A program made the translations under genes and the position numbers. A DNA stretch of 64,000 nt from an uncultured bacterium (lineage in GTDB: Bacteria > Cyanobacteriota > Vampirovibrionia > Gastranaerophilales > Gastranaerophilaceae), in the NCBI GenBank assembly GCA_948964545.1, contig CAREDV010000002.1, forward strand, positions 358,373 to 422,372. The letters run 5' to 3'. Below are positions 8,835 through 16,679 of this stretch, one piece after another (positions within the stretch are counted from its first letter, which is position 1; every line of letters begins with the position of its first letter). Under the pieces are notes generated by a model. The model was not told where the DNA came from. It worked only from the letters and a program-made list of their open reading frames with translations, and ran no database searches.

Positions 8835-9283
8835 TATTTTATTTTAGATGCTCTGTCCATTTCGCGTTTAAGGTCTTTTTTTGCTATATCATCACGTTTA
8901 TCGTGAAGTTTTTTGCCTTTTGCAAGTCCGATTTCAACCTTTGCAAACCCGTGCGATAAAAAGACTTCCAACGGAACAATTGTATAACTGTCCTGTTTTA
9001 CTTTGGTCTGCATTTTTAGAATTTCTTTTTTGGTCAGAAGAAGTTTTCTTACGCGTTCAGCCTCGTGGTTAAAACGGTTTCCCTGTTCGTAGGGCGAAAT
9101 GTGACATTTGTATAGAAAAATTTCATTGTCTTCAATTTTGCAGAAACTGTCTTTCAGATTAATTGCATTTTTGCGGATTGATTTAATCTCTGTTCCTGTC
9201 AGCACAATTCCCGCTACATATTTTTCTAAAATATTGTAATCGTGGAATGCTTTTCTGTTTGTTGTAACGATTTTTCTGTCCAT
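8831..9283 (-). CDS. smpB: SsrA-binding protein SmpB
   Basis: tmRNA-binding partner for ribosome rescue. The OB-fold N-terminus NRKAFHDYNILEKYVAGIVL, TGTEIKSIR, HISPYEQGNRFNHE and the C-terminal tail rich in Lys/Arg ending KREMDRASKIKY are all typical, as is the length of 150. It lies 7 bases downstream of oppF in a leftward run ybaB-recR-oppF-smpB. The tmRNA gene itself is not in the window. Confidence 0.96.
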   Translation of the reverse strand: MDRKIVTTNRKAFHDYNILEKYVAGIVLTGTEIKSIRKNAINLKDSFCKIEDNEIFLYKCHISPYEQGNRFNHEAERVRKLLLTKKEILKMQTKVKQDSYTIVPLEVFLSHGFAKVEIGLAKGKKLHDKRDDIAKKDLKREMDRASKIKY

Positions 9284-9290
9284 ACGCTGA

Positions 9291-10193
9291 TTATAACACA
9301 GAATTATATAAAAAGCATTTTACAACATGTGATGAACCAATCTCATCAGGGTGGCAGGTTTTACATTTTTCCATAACTTTCGGACAGCGTGTATGGAATT
9401 TACATCCTTTAGGTAAGTCGGCAGGAGATGGCAAATCACCTTTTAATAAAATCTTTTTATCTTTTTTATTAATTTGCGGGACTGCACCAAGCAATGCTTT
9501 TGTATATGGGTGAAGCGGGTTTGCAAAGATATCAGCAGTTTTGCCGATTTCAACGATTTCTCCAAGATACATGACAGCAGTTCTGTCAGCAAGGTATTTA
9601 ATAACGCTCATATCATGTGTGATAAGCAGAAATGTCAATCCAAAATTTTCTTTTAGTTCTTTCAAAAGATTTATGATTTGCGCCTGAATACTTACATCAA
9701 GTGCACTTACAGGTTCATCTGCAAGGATAAATTCTGGATTAAGCATTAGTGCCCGTGCAATTGCGATTCTCTGGCGCTGACCTCCTGAAAATTCATGCGG
9801 ATAAAGTTCAAGACAGTTTTCGTCTAGTCCGACCAGTTTAATTTTTTCTTTTACGATTTCTGTGATTTTTTGTTTTGAATAATCTGTATTAATTTCAAGC
9901 GGTTCTCTTAAAATCTCGCCGATTTTCATCTTTGGATTAAGGCTTGCGTAAGGGTTTTGGAATATCATCTGACCTTTGGTATCACTGATTATTTCACCTG
10001 ATTTTATCGGCTCAAGCTGCAAAATTGCTTTTGCCAATGTTGATTTTCCGCATCCTGATTCTCCAGCAAGTGCTAGAATTTCTCCCTTTTTAATTTCTAA
10101 ATTAACACCGTTAACGGCATGGATAGTTTGTTTTCCTCCTAAGAAGCCTTTGTTAACTTGATATTCCACATATAAATCGTTGACTTTAATCAT
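9291..10193 (-). CDS. Peptide ABC transporter ATP-binding protein (OppF/DppF type)
   Basis: ATPase subunit of an oligopeptide/dipeptide importer on the inner face of the membrane. Walker A GESGCGKST, Q-loop MIFQNPYASLNP, signature SGGQRQRIAIARAL, Walker B FILADEPVSALD and H-loop LLITHDMS are present. The C-terminal oligo_HPY region holds four Cys (CKFHTRCP and later), as in OppF. No permease or binding protein adjoins it, so its partners are encoded elsewhere. Confidence 0.9.
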   Translation of the reverse strand: MIKVNDLYVEYQVNKGFLGGKQTIHAVNGVNLEIKKGEILALAGESGCGKSTLAKAILQLEPIKSGEIISDTKGQMIFQNPYASLNPKMKIGEILREPLEINTDYSKQKITEIVKEKIKLVGLDENCLELYPHEFSGGQRQRIAIARALMLNPEFILADEPVSALDVSIQAQIINLLKELKENFGLTFLLITHDMSVIKYLADRTAVMYLGEIVEIGKTADIFANPLHPYTKALLGAVPQINKKDKKILLKGDLPSPADLPKGCKFHTRCPKVMEKCKTCHPDEIGSSHVVKCFLYNSVL

Positions 10194-10241
10194 AAAATAA
10201 TATTAATGCAGTTAAACGTTAAATGCAATTGCGCGTATGGG

Positions 10242-10838
10242 TCAGATTTCTCGTCTGCCTTCGATTGCTTTTGCTATCGTAATTTCGTCGGCATATTCCA
10301 AATCTGCTCCAACAGGCAAACCGAACGCGATACGTGAAATTTTTATACCGAACGGTTTTATAAGTTTACTCAAATAAAGGCTTGTAGCTTCACCTTCAAC
10401 CGAAGGACTGAGTGCAAGGATAACTTCTTTGACTTCTTCTGATGTCAGGCGGTTTAAAAGTTCTTTTATTCTTATATCGTCTGCGCCGATTCCGTCCATA
10501 GGAGAAATTAATCCTTGCAATACATGGTACAATCCTTTAAATTCGTTAGTTTTTTCAACAGCAATCAAGTCTTTAGTTTCCGCAACAACACAAATTGTAG
10601 ATTTGTCACGTTGCGATGATTGGCAAATCTCGCAAGGGCTTGTTGCAGATAAGTTAAAACAGATTTCGCAAGTCCTTGTGTTTTGTTTTGCGCTAATCAT
10701 GCTTTGAGCAAATTTTTCCACTTCAGACATAGGCATTCTCAATAAGTAAAATGCCATTCTTTGAGCAGATTTAGGCCCTACTGACGGGAACTTTTGAAAG
10801 TGCTCTATTAATGATGCTATTGATTTCGGGTAAATCAT
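10242..10838 (-). CDS. recR: Recombination protein RecR
   Basis: RecFOR-pathway mediator that loads RecA at gaps. Helix-hairpin-helix N-terminus with FPSVGPKSAQRMAFYLL, a C4 zinc finger (C57, C60, C69, C72) and a Toprim domain starting at ICVVAETKDLIAVE. Length 198 is standard. Separated by a single base from ybaB upstream, the usual pairing in bacteria. Confidence 0.97.
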   Translation of the reverse strand: MIYPKSIASLIEHFQKFPSVGPKSAQRMAFYLLRMPMSEVEKFAQSMISAKQNTRTCEICFNLSATSPCEICQSSQRDKSTICVVAETKDLIAVEKTNEFKGLYHVLQGLISPMDGIGADDIRIKELLNRLTSEEVKEVILALSPSVEGEATSLYLSKLIKPFGIKISRIAFGLPVGADLEYADEITIAKAIEGRREI

Positions 10839-10839
10839 T

Positions 10840-11175
10840 TTAGAAATTTAATCCCGGAATATTAATACCGCCTGTAACAGCTTTCATTTTGCTTTCCATT
10901 TCTTTAGAAGCTCTGTCGCTAGCCTGATTTATTGCAGTAGAAATGATATCCTCAAGCATTTCAACAGTTTCAGAATCAACAGATGATGGGTTTTCAGGAT
11001 TAATCGCTTCAGCTTTCAGTTTAATTGATTTAAATTTTCCCTGCCCGTCGCAGGTAACGATTACAGCACCGCCTGCAGATTCACCTGTAATTTCTGTTCT
11101 TGCAAGTTCTGCTTGAGTGTCTTTAAGTTTTTGCTGCAAGCTTTGAGCTTGTTTCATCATTTGCATAATGTTCAT
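10840..11175 (-). CDS. YbaB/EbfC family nucleoid-associated protein
   Basis: Small DNA-binding dimer. The N-terminus MNIMQMMKQAQSLQQKLKDT, the central ESAGGAVIVTCDGQGKFKSI and the C-terminal amphipathic helix are characteristic. Directly upstream of recR in the same transcript. Divergent from the metzincin gene at 11229. Confidence 0.93.
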   Translation of the reverse strand: MNIMQMMKQAQSLQQKLKDTQAELARTEITGESAGGAVIVTCDGQGKFKSIKLKAEAINPENPSSVDSETVEMLEDIISTAINQASDRASKEMESKMKAVTGGINIPGLNF

Positions 11176-11228
11176 AAATGTTCCTCTCCTTAGTTGGTTT
11201 TTATCAAAATTTATTATATAATAAAAAT

Positions 11229-12002
11229 ATGAAAAAATATACCTATGTCGGTGAATCTTTAAAAAATGGGAAAATTATGCGCTGGACATTTATGCCGTTA
11301 AATGTCTATATTGCGCCTATGAAATTTTATTCTAAACAGGGACAGGATTCTAAATACAGACAAATGGTTATAAGGGCACTTAATGAGTGGCAAAGTGCAA
11401 CAAAAAATAGGGTATCTTTTAAAATAGTTGATAATCTGTTAGCTTCAAATGTTAATATTGACTGGAAACGTGTTGAGCGCAAGGCTCTTGGACATTGTTA
11501 TTTTAGCTTTGATGGTTCAAACAGGCTATATGGTGCTGAAGTTGCAATTGGCTTAACGGAAGGTTTGGTTCATGCCGGATATATGGATGAGGGAGAAGTT
11601 TATCACACTATTTTGCACGAAATTGGGCATGCAATAGGATTAGGCCACAGCCCAAATCCTGCGGATATAATGTATACTCCGCATCAGAAAGGCATAAATT
11701 CAATTTCTGAGGGCGACAGATTAACAGTTAACTGGCTTTATTCACTGCCTCAAGGGGCAACTGTTTCTGATGTTGCTTCAAAATACGGCATTGGTTCACA
11801 GGATATTGATGATATTATTACAAAATATATTGATAAAAAAACGCCGTCTGAATTTGAAAAAGTAAAGACATCAGTTAAAGTTCCAAAACGTGATTTGCTG
11901 GAAGAACAGGAAGCTATTGCAAATTTAAGAAGATATCATATGTCTCTGCAAAATGTACATATTTCAGAAGATATGAAAAAATTTTTTAGAAAAGAACATT
12001 AA
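11229..12002 (+). CDS. Metzincin (matrixin-like) zinc metalloprotease
   Basis: Contains the zinc site HEIGHAIGLGH (residues 130-140) and the Met-turn DIMY (Met148) of matrixins. Before it is the usual prodomain-less matrixin core: a segment of extended strands, then NEWQSATKNRVSF. About 257 residues from the ATG at 11229; no signal peptide is visible, so cellular location is unclear. A C-terminal tail of about 90 residues is helical and charged. The window has a second metzincin at 54147 with TPR repeats. The start at 11229 has no clear ribosome site. Confidence 0.8.
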   Translation: MKKYTYVGESLKNGKIMRWTFMPLNVYIAPMKFYSKQGQDSKYRQMVIRALNEWQSATKNRVSFKIVDNLLASNVNIDWKRVERKALGHCYFSFDGSNRLYGAEVAIGLTEGLVHAGYMDEGEVYHTILHEIGHAIGLGHSPNPADIMYTPHQKGINSISEGDRLTVNWLYSLPQGATVSDVASKYGIGSQDIDDIITKYIDKKTPSEFEKVKTSVKVPKRDLLEEQEAIANLRRYHMSLQNVHISEDMKKFFRKEH

Positions 12003-12024
12003 TTGTAAAATTTTGCTATGAAAT

Positions 12025-12053
12025 TTGGTTCACTTTTCTTTTTGGTGTATAAT
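12025..12053 (+). promoter_or_regulatory. Sigma-70-type promoter of the acc operon
   Basis: TTGGTT (12025-12030), a 17-base spacer and a perfect TATAAT (12048-12053), 42 bases before the accD start. Confidence 0.6.
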
Positions 12054-12094
12054 TATCTTGTATTAATATGATTTTTAATAGGGATATATAAATT

Positions 12095-12967
12095 ATGACA
12101 GTTCAAGATTGGTTCGAAAAACGTAAACAGGCTCAAATTCAGCGTCGTGAAGCAGAAGCTAAAGCCGAACTGGATATTAATCCGGATTTGTGGGTAAAAT
12201 GTGTTCATTGCGATGCTCAGCTTTTAAAAGAAGATTTGATTAATAATGATATGGTTTGTCCTGTATGTGATTATCATTTCAGAATAAATGCAAGAAAAAG
12301 AATTAACCAGCTTTTTGATGAAAATTCTTTTGAAGAATTGTTTACTGAAATTAAACCTACTGACCCGCTTGAATTTGTTGATACTGAAAGTTATAAAGAC
12401 AGATTAGAAAAAGCTAATAAAAAAACCGGTCTTAATGATGCGGTTATTACAGGTATTGCATCCATTGAAGGTAACAAAGTTGCAACAGCAGTTATGGACT
12501 TTGATTATATGGGCGGTTCAATGGGCAGTGTTGTTGGTGAAAAAGTAACAAGAATTATTGAAAAAGCAATCGAGCTTCGTTTGCCGGTTCTTGCTATTAC
12601 TTCATCAGGCGGTGCAAGAATGCAGGAAAGTGCTTTGAGCTTGATGCAAATGGCAAAAACATCTTGTGCTGTTTCTCGTCTTGATGATGAAAAACTTCTT
12701 TATATTAATTTGTTAACAGAGCCGACATTTGGCGGTGTTACTGCTAGTTTTGGCATGCTGGGCGATATTATAGTGGCAGAACAAGGTGCAAGAGTAGGCT
12801 TTGCAGGACGTCGTGTTATTGAGCAGACTATTAGACAAAAACTTCCGTCTGATTTTCAGACGGCAGAATATTTGCTTAAATATGGTCAAGTGGATGTTGT
12901 TTCTGCTCGTAAAGATTTAAGAAAAACACTTGCTAATATTTTAGCAATGCATAGGGGGGAAAACTAA
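12095..12967 (+). CDS. accD: Acetyl-CoA carboxylase carboxyltransferase beta subunit
   Basis: Half of the carboxyltransferase that makes malonyl-CoA for fatty-acid synthesis. The N-terminal C4 zinc ribbon (C36, C39, C55, C58) and the crotonase-fold core with ITSSGGARMQES and EPTFGGVTASF are present. Its TAA overlaps the accA ATG (TAATG), so the two subunits are translationally coupled. Confidence 0.97.
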   Translation: MTVQDWFEKRKQAQIQRREAEAKAELDINPDLWVKCVHCDAQLLKEDLINNDMVCPVCDYHFRINARKRINQLFDENSFEELFTEIKPTDPLEFVDTESYKDRLEKANKKTGLNDAVITGIASIEGNKVATAVMDFDYMGGSMGSVVGEKVTRIIEKAIELRLPVLAITSSGGARMQESALSLMQMAKTSCAVSRLDDEKLLYINLLTEPTFGGVTASFGMLGDIIVAEQGARVGFAGRRVIEQTIRQKLPSDFQTAEYLLKYGQVDVVSARKDLRKTLANILAMHRGEN

Positions 12968-13920
12968 TGGCAGCAGTATTAGATTTTGAGAAACCTATAT
13001 TGGAAATACAAGAAAAAATTGAAGAATTAAAAAAAATAAGTTTGGAGTCAGGCATGGATTTGAATAAAGAAATTGAAACTTTTGAACAGCAGGCTAAGGA
13101 TTATAAAAAGGATTTATATTCAAATTTAAAACCTTCTCAAAAACTGCAAATTGCAAGACATCCAGAACGTCCCAATTTTTTGGACTATATAAATAATATT
13201 TGTGAAGATTTTGTAGAACTTCATGGTGACAGAGAGGGGATGGATGATAGAGCTATTATCGGCGGGCTTGCCAAAATTGACGGTAAACCAGTGATGATAA
13301 TAGGTACTATGAAAGGTAAATCAACAAAAGAAAACCTTGAATATAATTTTGGCATGCCTCAGCCTCAAGGTTACAGAAAAGCTTTAAGACTGTTTAAACA
13401 TGCAAGTAAATTTAACATTCCTATTATTACTTTAATAGACACTCCTGGAGCTTATCCAGGCATAAGTGCTGAAGAAACAAATCAAGGTGGTGCTATTGCT
13501 GTAAATTTGATGCAAATGGCAAAATTAGAAGTTCCTATAATCGCTATTATTACTGGTGAAGGCTGCTCAGGAGGAGCTTTAGGACTTGCAGTTGCAGATA
13601 GAGTATTTTTGCTTGAGCATGCTTATTATACAGTTATTTCACCAGAAGGATGTGCTTCAATTTTATGGCGTGATGCTTCTAAAGCTTCAGAAGCGGCAGA
13701 TGCATTGAAAATTACTGCAAAAGATTTAATGCAATTTGATATTATTGATGGTGAAATTAAAGAACCTACAGGCGGTGCGCATACAAATTATGAAGAAGTA
13801 TCTGCAAATATGAAGCATACTATTTTAGAAAGTATTGATGAACTTTCTAAATTATCTGTTGAAGATTTGAAAAAACAAAGATATCAAAAATTTAGAAAAA
13901 TGGGTGTGTTCCTTGGATAA
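12967..13920 (+). CDS. accA: Acetyl-CoA carboxylase carboxyltransferase alpha subunit
   Basis: Second carboxyltransferase subunit. N-terminal coiled helices with FEKPILEIQEKIEELK, then IARHPERPNFLDYI and the core TLIDTPGAYPGISAEE plus GEGCSGGALGLAVADRV. Length 317 is normal. Coupled to accD upstream and overlapping prmA downstream. Confidence 0.97.
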   Translation: MAAVLDFEKPILEIQEKIEELKKISLESGMDLNKEIETFEQQAKDYKKDLYSNLKPSQKLQIARHPERPNFLDYINNICEDFVELHGDREGMDDRAIIGGLAKIDGKPVMIIGTMKGKSTKENLEYNFGMPQPQGYRKALRLFKHASKFNIPIITLIDTPGAYPGISAEETNQGGAIAVNLMQMAKLEVPIIAIITGEGCSGGALGLAVADRVFLLEHAYYTVISPEGCASILWRDASKASEAADALKITAKDLMQFDIIDGEIKEPTGGAHTNYEEVSANMKHTILESIDELSKLSVEDLKKQRYQKFRKMGVFLG

Positions 13921-14803
13921 TTATTTTGAATTACAGATAAAAATTAATCCCGAAATCGAAGATATTGTTTCCGAATTTTGTTTTGAACATTTGCCTTGTG
14001 AAGGGGTGCTTTTGGCTGAAGAAGCATATAAGGATTTGGAAATGATTTCTACTACAGAAGGAACTTTAAAAGTATTCTTAACTTCTGAACCTGAAAATCT
14101 TGAACAGCTTTTAGCCGCACAGCGTGAACTTTTGAAAGTTCGTGGATTGTCTGATGCGGAACTAGGCAGCTGGGAATTTGTTATATCAAATAAGCCAAAT
14201 GAGGACTGGTCTAAAAAATGGAAGGAAAAATGGACTGTAACCAAAGTTTCTGAAAAAATTACTGTTGTCCCTGACTGGATTGAATATAATGGAAATGAAG
14301 TTATTATTAAACTTGAACCTGGATGTGCATTTGGAACGGGAACTCATCAGACTACACAGCTTTGTATGAAAGCAATAGAAAAATACATGCCATTGGAGGG
14401 TCGTGTTGCAGATATTGGTATGGGGTCAGGAATTTTAGCGATTTGTGCAAAGAAATTCGGTGCAAGTTATGTATACGGCTGTGATAATGATGAAACGGTT
14501 ATTGATGTAGCAAGAGAAAATGCAGTTAAAAACAATGCAGAATGTGTATTTGAACTTAATACGGCAGACAAAGTTGCAGAAAAATTTGATTTTGTTTTAG
14601 CAAACATCTTGCATAATGTTCTTGCCGAAATTATGGGCGATTTGAAAAATATTATGAATAATGGAGCAATAATGGTTTTGTCAGGAATTTTGGATGAGAA
14701 AAAGTCTGTTGTGTTGGAAGCAATAAAAAAACATAGTTTAGAACTTATTGAAGAAGCGCATCAAGACCAATGGGCTGCACTGATTGTGAGAAAGGTTGAT
14801 TAA
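13904..14803 (+). CDS. prmA: Ribosomal protein L11 methyltransferase PrmA
   Basis: SAM-dependent trimethylation of L11. The linker EDWSKKWKEKW, the site GCAFGTGTHQTTQLC, the SAM loop DIGMGSGILAI and the catalytic-loop sequence LANILHNVL are all recognisable. No ATG is available; the GTG at 13904 or the TTG at 13913 must be used, both inside the accA 3' end, suggesting coupled, modest translation. Confidence 0.94.
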   Translation: MCSLDNYFELQIKINPEIEDIVSEFCFEHLPCEGVLLAEEAYKDLEMISTTEGTLKVFLTSEPENLEQLLAAQRELLKVRGLSDAELGSWEFVISNKPNEDWSKKWKEKWTVTKVSEKITVVPDWIEYNGNEVIIKLEPGCAFGTGTHQTTQLCMKAIEKYMPLEGRVADIGMGSGILAICAKKFGASYVYGCDNDETVIDVARENAVKNNAECVFELNTADKVAEKFDFVLANILHNVLAEIMGDLKNIMNNGAIMVLSGILDEKKSVVLEAIKKHSLELIEEAHQDQWAALIVRKVD

Positions 14804-14807
14804 TAAA

Positions 14808-15536
14808 ATGAATAAAACGGCTATAATTATTCCTGCTCGTTACGGTTCATCAAGGTTAGAAGGAAAACCGCTTATTAAAGTTGATGGAAAACCTATTATT
14901 CAGTGGGTTTATGAAAAAGCTCAAATGGCAAAACTTGCTGATATTATTATTGTTGCAACAGATGATGAAAGAATTTTTGATGCCGTGCAAGCATTCGGTG
15001 GTAATGTTGAAATGACTTCAACCGAGCATAAATGCGGTTCTGACAGAATAAAAGAAGTTGTTATGCGTCATCCTGAAATTTCTTATATTGTAAATTTACA
15101 AGGTGATGAACCTTTGATTAAACCTGAAAGTATTGATGAAGTTATTAAAAATGTCAATGAGATTGATTGCGCTGATATCTCTACCCTTATAAGAAAAATT
15201 ACATGTGAGGAAGCTGAAAATCCTAATCTTGTGAAATGTGTAATTGATAATAATGGCTTTGCAATGTATTTTTCACGTTCAAAAATTCCGTTTGAAAGAA
15301 ATGTTGGAAAAACTGATTTTTATGGTCATCTTGGTATATACGGCTATAAACGCGAAGCTTTGATTAAAATGACAGAACTTCCACAATCTGCTTGTGAACA
15401 GGCTGAAAGCCTTGAGCAGCTTAGGGCTTTGCAAAATGGCATGAGAATAAAAACTGCAATTGTTGATTTTGTTCCAGTTGGTATTGATACAGCTGAGGAC
15501 TTAGAAAAGTTTAAAAATATAGTTGCTGCAGGCTAA
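14808..15536 (+). CDS. kdsB: 3-deoxy-manno-octulosonate cytidylyltransferase (CMP-KDO synthetase)
   Basis: Activates KDO for lipopolysaccharide inner core assembly. IIPARYGSSRLEGKPL is the nucleotide-binding start; NLQGDEPLI and GHLGIYGYKREALI are further signatures. About 242 residues. It tells that the organism makes a KDO-containing outer membrane. Start ATG 14808, five bases after the prmA stop; a TTG at 14796 is a less likely alternative. Confidence 0.95.
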   Translation: MNKTAIIIPARYGSSRLEGKPLIKVDGKPIIQWVYEKAQMAKLADIIIVATDDERIFDAVQAFGGNVEMTSTEHKCGSDRIKEVVMRHPEISYIVNLQGDEPLIKPESIDEVIKNVNEIDCADISTLIRKITCEEAENPNLVKCVIDNNGFAMYFSRSKIPFERNVGKTDFYGHLGIYGYKREALIKMTELPQSACEQAESLEQLRALQNGMRIKTAIVDFVPVGIDTAEDLEKFKNIVAAG

Positions 15537-15689
15537 AATTTTTCGCGTATGTACTTGCTTTTTTTTACAAAATACATTAATATATATATACAAATATTAA
15601 AAAAAATTTAAAAAAATAAATATTTTGTAATATTTTATATTTTATGATATATTAAAAGTGTTAGATTATTTAGCAAAAAGGAAAAGACA

Positions 15690-16439
15690 ATGACTGAAAA
15701 CACAGAAATGCCTAACGAAACTGAAGATCGCCAACGTATTCTTTTGGCTGATGATGAAGCAAGCATCAGGCGTATTTTGGAAACAAGATTGAAAATGGTT
15801 GGTTACGATGTTTACACAGCTCAAGATGGTGAAGAAGCGGTAAACTCATTTAATAAAAACAATCCTGATTTGGTAGTTTTGGATGTCATGATGCCAAAAA
15901 TGGATGGTTATGGCGTAACAAGAGAGATTAGAAGAACTTCTGATGTTCCTATTATTATTTTGACAGCTTTAGGTGATGTTTCAGAAAGAATTACTGGTTT
16001 AGAATTAGGTGCTGATGATTATGTAATTAAACCTTTTTCTCCAAAAGAACTAGAAGCTCGCGTAAAAGCAGTTTTAAGACGTACAAATAACAGAGAAACA
16101 GTTACTCCTGCTGGCAAAGTTACTAAAAATGTTATTACTACAGGTAACATTAAAATTGACACTGCACGCAGACAAGTTTACAGAAAAAATGAAAGAATTC
16201 GTTTGACAGGTATGGAATTTAGCTTGTTAGAATTATTAGTAAATAATTCAGGTCAAGCATTTTCAAGAAATGAAATCCTGCAGCATGTTTGGGCTTATCC
16301 GCCTGATCATAGGATTGATACACGTGTAGTAGATGTTCATATTTCAAGATTACGTTCTAAATTAGAATCAGATCCTGCAAATCCTGAGTTAATCTTAACA
16401 GCACGTGGTATTGGCTATATGTTCCAAAGAATTAGTTAA
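15690..16439 (+). CDS. rpaB: OmpR-family response regulator resembling cyanobacterial RpaB
   Basis: Receiver domain with acidic pair D21-D22, phospho-acceptor D65 in VLDVMMPKMDGYG, and K114 in VIKPFSPKELEARV, then a winged-helix DNA-binding domain. Several stretches read like cyanobacterial RpaB from memory: DVPIIILTALGDV, ERITGLELGADDYV, RRQVYRKNERIRLTGMEFSL and NPELILTARGIGYMFQRI. In Cyanobacteria RpaB binds HLR1 motifs and is controlled by the kinase NblS/Hik33. Two HLR1-consensus sites (31738, 33061) and an NblS-like kinase (50893) are in the same window. It is monocistronic, with its own terminator; its upstream region is extremely A/T-rich. Confidence 0.88.
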   Translation: MTENTEMPNETEDRQRILLADDEASIRRILETRLKMVGYDVYTAQDGEEAVNSFNKNNPDLVVLDVMMPKMDGYGVTREIRRTSDVPIIILTALGDVSERITGLELGADDYVIKPFSPKELEARVKAVLRRTNNRETVTPAGKVTKNVITTGNIKIDTARRQVYRKNERIRLTGMEFSLLELLVNNSGQAFSRNEILQHVWAYPPDHRIDTRVVDVHISRLRSKLESDPANPELILTARGIGYMFQRIS

Positions 16440-16440
16440 A

Positions 16441-16465
16441 AATTCCGCTTCGGCGGAATTTTTTT
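16441..16465 (+). terminator. Rho-independent terminator after the RpaB-like gene
   Basis: Perfect eight-base stem AATTCCGC / GCGGAATT with a stable TTCG tetraloop, followed by a T-run, directly after the stop. Confidence 0.93.
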
Positions 16466-16501
16466 GCAAAAAGCTCTTGATTTAGTTGTTGTTTATGTTA
16501 T

Positions 16502-16507
16502 TATAAT
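16502..16507 (+). promoter_or_regulatory. -10 box of the tRNA-His promoter
   Basis: TATAAT ten bases before the tRNA 5' end. A TTGATT lies 19 bases further upstream, a spacing longer than optimal. Confidence 0.45.
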
Positions 16508-16517
16508 AAATGTTGAT

Positions 16518-16594
16518 GGCGCCTGTCGTCAAGTGGTTAAGACCTCGGATTGTGGTTCCGATATGCATGGGTTCGAATCCCATCAGGCGCCCCA
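16518..16594 (+). tRNA. tRNA-His (GTG)
   Basis: Cloverleaf with acceptor GCGCCTG (16519-16525) paired to CAGGCGC (16584-16590), anticodon GTG in GATTGTGGTTC, T-loop GGGTTCGAATCC. G at 16518 is the histidine-specific extra -1 base opposite C73 (16591), and CCA is encoded (16592-16594). Confidence 0.96.
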
Positions 16595-16599
16595 TTTTT

Positions 16600-16627
16600 A
16601 AAAGGAGATAAAAAATCTCCTTTTTTT
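16600..16627 (+). terminator. Terminator after tRNA-His
   Basis: Stem AAAGGAGAT / ATCTCCTTT with loop TAAAA-type and a following T-run. Confidence 0.85.
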
Positions 16628-16679
16628 GTTGATATATCTGCATTACATGGGGTTCTAAGGTGCTTTTCTACACTTTTTT

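Noticed and set aside
15564..15583. RpaB autoregulation site upstream of its own gene
   Set aside because: Only one half-site (TTTACAAA) is present; the expected second half does not match.
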